Of a stretch of DNA of 64,000 nucleotides, positions 58,840 to 64,000 are shown one piece after another. Source of the stretch: Dickeya lacustris (lineage in GTDB: Bacteria > Pseudomonadota > Gammaproteobacteria > Enterobacterales > Enterobacteriaceae); NCBI RefSeq assembly GCF_029635795.1, contig NZ_CP114280.1, positions 434,001-498,000 of the forward strand, in the 5' to 3' direction. Positions within the stretch are counted from its first letter, which is position 1. The number at the start of each line of letters is the position of its first letter. The position numbers were made by a program, and so were the translations under genes. The notes beneath the pieces were generated by a model, which was given only the letters and a program-made list of their open reading frames with translations, was not told where the DNA came from and made no database searches.

Positions 58840-60117
58840 ATGGCCTATTTTATTGATAGGCGTTTGAACGGCAAAAATAAAAGCGCGGTTAATCGCCAGC
58901 GCTTTTTGCGCCGTTACAAATCGCAGATAAAACAGTCGATTGCCGGGGCCATCAACAAGCGTTCAGTGACTGATGTTGATAACGGGGAGTCTATCTCTAT
59001 CCCCAATACTGACATCAGTGAACCCATGTTCCATCAGGGCCGAGGTGGCGTGCGCCACCGGGTTCATCCCGGTAACGATCATTTTGTACAAAATGACAAA
59101 ATTGAACGACCGCAAGGGGGCGGAGGGAGCGGCGGCTCAGGCCAGGGTAATGCCGGGCAGGACGGCGAAGGTCAAGATGACTTTGTTTTCCAGATTTCAA
59201 AAGACGAATATCTCGATTTACTGTTTGAGGATCTGGCGCTACCTAACCTGAAAAAAACTGAACACCGTCAATTAAATGAGTATAAAACCCACCGGGCTGG
59301 CTTTACCTCTAACGGTGTGCCAGCCAATATCAGCGTCGTGCGCTCACTACAGAACTCGCTGGCCCGCCGCATGGCAATGACAGCGGGGAAACGGCGCGAA
59401 CTGCACCAGCGTGAGGAGGAATTGGCATTACTGGAAAATACCGAACCGGTACAATTGCTGGAAGAGGAGAAATTACGCCAGGAAATCGCCGAATTGCGCC
59501 AGCGTATCGCCCGGGTGCCGTTTATTGATACGTTCGATTTACGCTACAAAAATTACGAGCGACGGCCTGAGCCATCAAGCCAGGCGGTGATGTTCTGTCT
59601 GATGGACGTCTCCGGCTCAATGGATCAAGCCACCAAGGATATCGCCAAGCGTTTCTACATTCTGTTGTACCTGTTTCTCAGCAGAACATACAAAAATGTC
59701 GAGGTGGTTTACATCCGCCACCATACGCAGGCCAAAGAAGTGGATGAACAAGAGTTCTTTTATTCGCAAGAAACCGGCGGCACCATTGTATCAAGCGCCC
59801 TGAAACTGATGGAGGAAGTGGTTAAAGCGCGTTACAACCCAGCACAGTGGAACATTTACGCCGCGCAAGCATCGGATGGCGATAACTGGGCCGATGACTC
59901 CCCACTCTGTCGGGAATGGTTAGCCACACGATTACTGCCGTTCGTACGCTATTACAGCTACATCGAAATTACTCGCCGTTCGCACCAAACGCTGTGGCGA
60001 GAGTATGAGGCGTTGCAGGAGAAATTCGATAATTTTGCCATGCAGCACATTCGCGACCAGGATGACATCTACCCGGTATTCCGCGAAATCTTTCACAAGC
60101 AAACGGTTAATAATTGA
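58840..60117 (+). CDS. yeaH: UPF0229 von Willebrand-like protein YeaH
   Basis: A 425-residue partner of YeaG. A basic N-terminus ([20 protein letters not shown]), a Gly/Ser-rich linker ([17 protein letters not shown]), a coiled-coil stretch around residues 190-230 and a C-terminal VWA-like domain with the metal site MDVSGSMD are visible. The exact biochemical role is unknown. ATG 58840 ([12 protein letters not shown]) after GGGGGAA was chosen over an ATG six codons upstream. A third gene, ycgB-like, is absent here. Confidence 0.95.
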   Translation: MAYFIDRRLNGKNKSAVNRQRFLRRYKSQIKQSIAGAINKRSVTDVDNGESISIPNTDISEPMFHQGRGGVRHRVHPGNDHFVQNDKIERPQGGGGSGGSGQGNAGQDGEGQDDFVFQISKDEYLDLLFEDLALPNLKKTEHRQLNEYKTHRAGFTSNGVPANISVVRSLQNSLARRMAMTAGKRRELHQREEELALLENTEPVQLLEEEKLRQEIAELRQRIARVPFIDTFDLRYKNYERRPEPSSQAVMFCLMDVSGSMDQATKDIAKRFYILLYLFLSRTYKNVEVVYIRHHTQAKEVDEQEFFYSQETGGTIVSSALKLMEEVVKARYNPAQWNIYAAQASDGDNWADDSPLCREWLATRLLPFVRYYSYIEITRRSHQTLWREYEALQEKFDNFAMQHIRDQDDIYPVFREIFHKQTVNN

Positions 60118-60157
60118 ACGGTTGATGGGGTAATGCCCAAACAGCCTTACAAACAAT

Positions 60158-60194
60158 AAACAGCCAGCAACGTATGACGTGCTGGCTGTTTTTC
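60158..60194 (+). terminator. yeaGH terminator
   Basis: AACAGCCAGCA pairs perfectly with TGCTGGCTGTT across a 10-nt loop, followed by TTTC-TTTT, 40 bp after yeaH. Confidence 0.85.
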
Positions 60195-60196
60195 TT

Positions 60197-60575
60197 TTAC
60201 AAGCCCCGTTCGATAGTCGTCCATTCAATGATGGTGTCCACCTGTAGTAGCCCCTTGCCCAGAAGTGATTGCCCCAAAGCTTTTTTCGTATATGCGGAAA
60301 TTTATTGTAGAGGCGAAAGCACCGCGTCCTTTCAGGACACCCATTAACGTCGATATCGAGAGTTTGGGTGGGATCATTACTACCAAGTGAACATGATCTG
60401 ATTGCACATTCAATTCCAATATCTCGCAATCCTTCCTATTGCACTGTATGTAAATTGAACGATAAAGCGCTTTCCACACTGCTCCCGTTAAAATCTTATA
60501 GCAATATTTTGGTGTCCAAACCAAGTGATATTTGCAACGCCAAAACACATGTGCTGAACTTCTATAACTGCTCAT
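60197..60575 (-). pseudogene. Decayed IS200-like (IS200/IS605 family) TnpA transposase
   Basis: From ATG 60575 the frame encodes MSSYRSSAHVFWRCKYHLVW and the HUH motif (QSDHVHLVVMIPP), ending the good match at MGVLKGR. The match then continues in another frame (FRLYNKFPHIRKKLWGNHFW, then ARGY), and after a further shift reads VDTIIEWTTIERGL before a stop at 60197. At least two frameshifts are needed, and the helix with the catalytic Tyr is not recognisable, so the element is inactive. An ACCAC...GTGGT hairpin at 60663-60683 may be the remains of the element's end. Confidence 0.85.
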
Positions 60576-60662
60576 GTCAGTGATTTCCTTCTTACTTGTG
60601 GTGAGTAAGATAAGAGCCTCTGGCATGGGCTTTCTTCAGGCTATAGCCTCACAGGAACAATC

Positions 60663-60683
60663 ACCACCTCCCGAGGAAGTGGT
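60663..60683. repeat. Hairpin at the probable end of the IS200-like remnant
   Basis: ACCACCTCC / GGAAGTGGT with one mismatch and a CGA loop, lying about 90 bp upstream of the transposase remnant. Subterminal hairpins of this kind mark IS200/IS605 ends. Confidence 0.5.
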
Positions 60684-60830
60684 TTAAAGCTGACAATAAA
60701 CCCAACAGCCACCGATGAAGATGACTGTTAGTTTTTTAACAACCGAATCAAGCAATAATTACCTTTTATGTCAATATAAAACAAGGTAACCGAACTCACT
60801 CACTATTCCTGCGTTTTTTAAAATCACCAC

Positions 60831-61919
60831 TTAAGCCTTCTTTAAAATCTTACTTATGCCATTCTTAACAAAATACGCACACACAGTAGGAACAGAACAA
60901 CCAATCAAGATATATACAGGCCATAAATATACATCCCTGTACGAAGCGGGCATCATTTCAATCACAGAAGAACTCGTTACACCAATAACCTTACTGTATA
61001 TAACATCAAAAATCTTGAAGCATAAAAAATGGAAAGCCATAATTTCAAATGAATATTTTCCCATAACAGAAAATATTTTTGCAATTATAGCACCCCTTTC
61101 TTTTATTAATTTCGCCAGGTACATACATTGATATATACCAATCACTGATAATATATAGAAGCTATAAATCACAATCTGTTGCGCCCCTAAGGAAACATAC
61201 TCCTTCATTTCATGCGTTAAGAAAATACTTATGAAAAAAAAGGCAGCAGCAATATACCATTTTAAATAATTTTCATAGTTCTTAACATAAACCCTCAAAA
61301 AATATGCCATAATAAACAAAGGAATGACAAATAAGGCAACATCTAGTCGCATTGGCAATATGTATTTTATAATCATTCGCTCATATCCCAATGTACAACA
61401 GAACAACCCCAATATTACAATAGCAATGTTTTTCATCAAATTGCTTTGGGTCCTCCGCCTAACAATATTCCCAAAATAGATTATCCCACCGAATATTGAC
61501 GAAGAGAAAACCAAAGGCAAAACAAACCACGTAGCACCATATAAAAGATCAGAGTTAGTGAATGCAGCGCTATTTAGAATATAATTTCGAAAATCATAAA
61601 ACGTCCAGTATACTAGTGACACGTTATATATATGAAAGTCTATAAGAAGATTATGAATCGAACCTAGAATGCCCGCATAAAGAACATATTTCGGATAGTT
61701 ATTCTTAAATCTTCCCGCCAAGTTTAAAAATGGATTAAAACCATATTTACCTTCGCTATACAAAAAACCAGAAATGAAGAAAAAAAGAGCCAAATGATAT
61801 GAATATACATATTTAAAAATAACGCTCCCCACTTCTGTGGAATGACCTATGACTATCGATAAAATCCCAACGCCTTTAAGTATGTCAATGTAATTGATGT
61901 TATTCCACTCTTTGTACAT
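60831..61919 (-). CDS. Acyltransferase-3 family integral membrane protein
   Basis: A 362-residue protein of the OafA/WecH acyltransferase-3 type with about ten hydrophobic helices. The family pattern is visible at the N-terminus: INYIDILKGVGILSIVIGHS (catalytic His at its end) and YHLALFFFISGFLYS. Such proteins O-acetylate LPS O-antigen, exopolysaccharide, glucans or peptidoglycan; the substrate here is unknown. The gene is much more AT-rich than its surroundings and uses many rare codons, so it looks horizontally acquired. ATG 61919 (MYKEWNNINYIDI) follows AAGGG. No partner glycan genes adjoin it. Confidence 0.88.
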   Translation of the reverse strand: MYKEWNNINYIDILKGVGILSIVIGHSTEVGSVIFKYVYSYHLALFFFISGFLYSEGKYGFNPFLNLAGRFKNNYPKYVLYAGILGSIHNLLIDFHIYNVSLVYWTFYDFRNYILNSAAFTNSDLLYGATWFVLPLVFSSSIFGGIIYFGNIVRRRTQSNLMKNIAIVILGLFCCTLGYERMIIKYILPMRLDVALFVIPLFIMAYFLRVYVKNYENYLKWYIAAAFFFISIFLTHEMKEYVSLGAQQIVIYSFYILSVIGIYQCMYLAKLIKERGAIIAKIFSVMGKYSFEIMAFHFLCFKIFDVIYSKVIGVTSSSVIEMMPASYRDVYLWPVYILIGCSVPTVCAYFVKNGISKILKKA

Positions 61920-62293
61920 ACAAACCCTTAAGTCAGAAAGCGATTTTTTATTTAATAAAAACAAAACGTTAACTATCTAATATTAAAACATTTCTATCCG
62001 CCATGCAATAACCCTCCGTCATTGCTAAACAACTTCAAAAAAATAGTCGTTATCGTCAATGGCGCTAGGCACACATTATGCGATCTGACAATCGCCAGAC
62101 ATCCTACATCACCGGCAGGACTGAGTTATACCGATAATAGCATTATGCATCCTAGGGGATACAGAACTACCCACACTCGTCGTCCCACAAAGGCGTCTTA
62201 ATGACTTATTGATAACATATCTGATTTAAACCGGCGCTATTACAATCAACCGCTAAACAGCCAGTGGGTTGCTGTATGATGCGTGATTATTTA

Positions 62294-62321
62294 TTGACTC
62301 ACAATAAATTGCATATAGAAT
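62294..62321 (+). promoter_or_regulatory. Predicted promoter of the hemerythrin gene
   Basis: TTGACT (62294-62299) and TAGAAT (62316-62321) separated by 16 bp, about 45 bp upstream of the start codon. The -10 element lies inside the NsrR-like box. Confidence 0.55.
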
Positions 62322-62328
62322 GCATCTT
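62306..62328. promoter_or_regulatory. NsrR-like operator overlapping the hemerythrin promoter
   Basis: The 23-mer at 62306-62328 (half-sites TTGCATAT and AATGCATCTT) matches the NsrR consensus AAGATGCATTTAAAATGCATCTT at 19 of 23 positions. NsrR is the nitric-oxide-sensing repressor of ytfE, hmp and hcp. The position across the -10 element fits repression. Confidence 0.65.
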
Positions 62329-62365
62329 AAAGATTGTCATCACAATTATATGGAGCACCCGCAGC

Positions 62366-62776
62366 ATGAATCTGGATAAATTCAAACATCAGCACACTGA
62401 CATTCTCTCTCATATTGACCGGTTGCGTTTTCTTAGCAAAGCAGGCGTGACCCAGCATGCGCAGGATATCGCGCGTTTAATTGTCGAGATGAGCGCCATT
62501 ATTAAACTGCACCTTTCGGCAGAAGACAGCGTGCTTTACCCCGCATTACAGCAGCATCACGATCCTGCACTGGCTATGATGGGACAAGCCTATCAGCAAG
62601 ACATGGAAGACATTGCGGCGGAATACAACACTTTCTCTCGACGCTGGAACACGGCTGCCAGCTTATGTGGCAATGATGATGCGTTTCGTCAGGATGCCAA
62701 CCGTGTTTTGCGGCGAGTGTACGAGCGCATGCAGCGTGAGAATCACGATTTTTATCCCCGCATCGCCAGCGCATAA
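62366..62776 (+). CDS. Small hemerythrin-domain protein
   Basis: A 136-residue four-helix-bundle protein of the hemerythrin/HHE type. Likely iron ligands are in FKHQHTDILSHIDRL (helix 1), IIKLHLSAEDSVLYPAL (H...E, helix 2) and the later HHDPAL and ENHDFYPRI. Hemerythrin-like proteins bind O2 or NO or repair Fe-S clusters (YtfE). The operator upstream argues for a nitrosative-stress role. It is shorter than YtfE and lacks its N-terminal ScdA domain. The start is ATG 62366 (MNLDKFKHQHTDIL); longer upstream starts would cover the promoter. Confidence 0.85.
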   Translation: MNLDKFKHQHTDILSHIDRLRFLSKAGVTQHAQDIARLIVEMSAIIKLHLSAEDSVLYPALQQHHDPALAMMGQAYQQDMEDIAAEYNTFSRRWNTAASLCGNDDAFRQDANRVLRRVYERMQRENHDFYPRIASA

Positions 62777-62817
62777 CATCAAACATGCGATCCCCGGTAA
62801 CACCGGGGATCGGCGTC

Positions 62818-63501
62818 TTACGTCCTGCTACCCTTATTAATCAGCATGATATGGTAACGAGTGGTGAAATCAGATAGTGACATCAACGTCACTTCCCCGG
62901 TTTGATTATTACCGACAAACACGTGCTGCCCTGATTTTCCATAGACAGCTTTATAAATCAGCATAGGCACCGCAACGCCGCCGCCAATACGTTGCTCACT
63001 AAATAAAGCGCCGGTAACAACCCAGACCTCACCGTCCAGCAAAGCCTGCTGACGCACAGACGTTTCAATGCGTCGCCAGGCAATACGGTTTAATATCGGC
63101 AATTGAGGCGTGATATTCGCCATCGAGAATGATTCATACTGCGCGTGACTATCCGGCATATTACCCGCCGGCGTCATGTGTCCCTGATCATACCCCGAGT
63201 GTTGATAATCATCTGGCGTCGAGCGAACATCTATCGGCAGTGTTGATTCAACATGAAAGGTGTCTCGCCGCCTCAGTTGCTCTGCCGCACGGACTTTCTC
63301 CACCGTAAGGCGTTCAGCTGAAATTAATGGTGCTTTATATCGATGGCTGTAAAGCACCGCAAATTCAGCGAAACAGAGTGCCTCGTCATACTCAATGTCC
63401 GGTTGTTCATCATAAATAAACTTTCCAGGGCAAGATGAAGGAGCAGCACTGGCAACAGAACCCCACGCCAATATTATCAGTAACAGAAGGGCTCGCATCA
63501 T
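62818..63501 (-). CDS. Secreted DNA/RNA non-specific endonuclease (Serratia NucA type)
   Basis: A 227-residue exported nuclease of the beta-beta-alpha-Me family. A signal peptide (MMRALLLLIILAWGSVASAA) is followed by the FAVLYSHRYKAPLISAERLT substrate-sensing strands and the active site YDQGHMTPAGNM: His108 as general base and Asn114 or later Asn residues for Mg. The canonical motif is DRGH, here D-Q-G-H. NITPQLPILNRIAWRRIE holds the metal-site Asn. ATG 63501 lies within AAGGG-N9 of the upstream gene's end, and the two genes overlap or abut, so they are probably translated together. Confidence 0.88.
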   Translation of the reverse strand: MMRALLLLIILAWGSVASAAPSSCPGKFIYDEQPDIEYDEALCFAEFAVLYSHRYKAPLISAERLTVEKVRAAEQLRRRDTFHVESTLPIDVRSTPDDYQHSGYDQGHMTPAGNMPDSHAQYESFSMANITPQLPILNRIAWRRIETSVRQQALLDGEVWVVTGALFSEQRIGGGVAVPMLIYKAVYGKSGQHVFVGNNQTGEVTLMSLSDFTTRYHIMLINKGSRT

Positions 63502-63506
63502 CGCTA

Positions 63507-63887
63507 TCAACCCTTATCTGTCATATCTTGATTTTGCGTTGCGGCCACACGATGAGGTGCCGAGGATAATGACAATTTTTGCTGGCGAATAAACTGGCTG
63601 ATAACACCCAGCACCAATAAATACACACTGGCTTGACTCAATACATTTGGCGGCAGCATGGCCTTAATCTCTGCTGGCAGAGAAGACCAAAGCTGTAATA
63701 CCTGATCCGGTAATGCTAATGCAATGGCGCCAAGCGAGGCGGCTGTATTACACAACCAAAAAGACCAGGTTTTAAAAATCAACCGCGCATGCGCAACAAA
63801 TTCCAGTGAGGTATAACGCTGGCAAAGTAAGACGACCAACACACTTACCAACGCAAAAACAATGACACACAATAATTCCACCATCAT
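63507..63887 (-). CDS. Phage-holin-like small membrane protein
   Basis: A 126-residue protein with an N-terminal helix (MMVELLCVIVFALVSVLVVL), a second hydrophobic segment (WLCNTAASLGAIALALP), the stretch WSSLPAEIKAMLPPNVLSQA and a third helix (YLLVLGVISQFIRQQKL), then a polar tail. The order short helix - AxLPxxxxxxLP - helix - IRQxKL resembles holins of tailed phages (DUF7940-like). Starts at ATG 63887 or 63884 fit GGAG. Its stop lies 6 bp from the nuclease ATG. No other phage genes are seen in the window, so its role as a domesticated export pore is inference. Confidence 0.75.
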   Translation of the reverse strand: MMVELLCVIVFALVSVLVVLLCQRYTSLEFVAHARLIFKTWSFWLCNTAASLGAIALALPDQVLQLWSSLPAEIKAMLPPNVLSQASVYLLVLGVISQFIRQQKLSLSSAPHRVAATQNQDMTDKG

Positions 63888-63919
63888 GATGACTCCGAAT
63901 AAATTGATAACACACCAAG

Positions 63920-63939
63920 GCAGAACAGCCGCGTTCTGC
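63920..63939. repeat. Perfect inverted repeat upstream of the holin-nuclease pair
   Basis: GCAGAAC-AGCCGC-GTTCTGC, 7-bp perfect arms, about 35 bp upstream of the holin-like gene. It could be an operator, or on the plus strand (TTTTT follows) a terminator without an obvious gene to serve. Confidence 0.6.
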
Positions 63940-64000
63940 ATTTTTGAATGCATTATTATCCGGTGTTATCACACATCAGCCTGCATATACCGAGTGCGTC

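Larger units (their letters stand above)
61920..62365. other. Intergenic region between the acyltransferase and hemerythrin genes
   Basis: A 446-bp gap. The right end contains the hemerythrin promoter and the NsrR-like box. The left end must hold the acyltransferase promoter in AT-rich DNA. No gene is seen. Confidence 0.55.

Overview
The window reads as chromosomal DNA of a pectinolytic enterobacterium, most likely Pectobacteriaceae (Dickeya, Pectobacterium, Brenneria or Lonsdalea). Most genes are recognisable orthologues of Escherichia coli genes in E. coli-like order. A KdgM-type oligogalacturonate porin with a KdgR-like box sits beside the trp operon, and trpG and trpD are separate genes, as in Serratia, Yersinia and the soft-rot genera. 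Species-level placement is inference.

Layout. 0-7 kb: 5' part of topA (cut by the window edge), yciN, sohB, yciK-btuR, a frameshifted rluB, yciO and rnm (yciV). 7.2-14.1 kb: complete trp promoter/operator, leader peptide, attenuator and trpEGDCBA. 14.2-24.2 kb: kdgM-type porin, ompW, yciC, yciB, yciA, tonB, yciI, a methyl-accepting chemotaxis protein, yciY, clsA, yciU. 24.3-25.6 kb: an IS4-family (IS10 group) insertion sequence lodged in the loop of the terminator shared by yciU and opp. 25.6-31.2 kb: oppABCDF. 32-41 kb: ychE, adhE, tdk, hns, galU, rssB-rssA. 41.4-43 kb: ychJ, a frameshifted purU and tRNA-Tyr.

The tRNA marks the junction between two blocks that are far apart in E. coli (about 28 min and about 39-40 min). 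The second block begins with a tandem glycine riboswitch driving a UPF0126/TRIC-type membrane protein, then xthA, ynjH, topB, ydjA, sppA, ansA, pncA, yeaC, msrB, gapA, yeaD, yeaE, yeaG-yeaH.

The last 4 kb is accessory DNA. It holds a decayed IS200-like transposase, a lone AT-rich acyltransferase-3 gene, a small hemerythrin-domain gene with an NsrR-like box across its promoter, and an overlapping pair made of a phage-holin-like protein and a secreted DNA/RNA nuclease.

Most of the window is ordinary housekeeping DNA. The parts most worth following are: (1) the holin-like/secreted nuclease pair at the right edge; (2) the hemerythrin gene with its apparent nitric-oxide-responsive promoter; (3) the tandem glycine riboswitch in front of a channel/transporter-type gene; (4) two independent single-base frameshifts, in rluB and purU, which are either real gene decay or sequence errors; (5) the IS that splits a terminator. 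I did not find a clearly novel multi-gene defence or biosynthetic system, and no CRISPR array.
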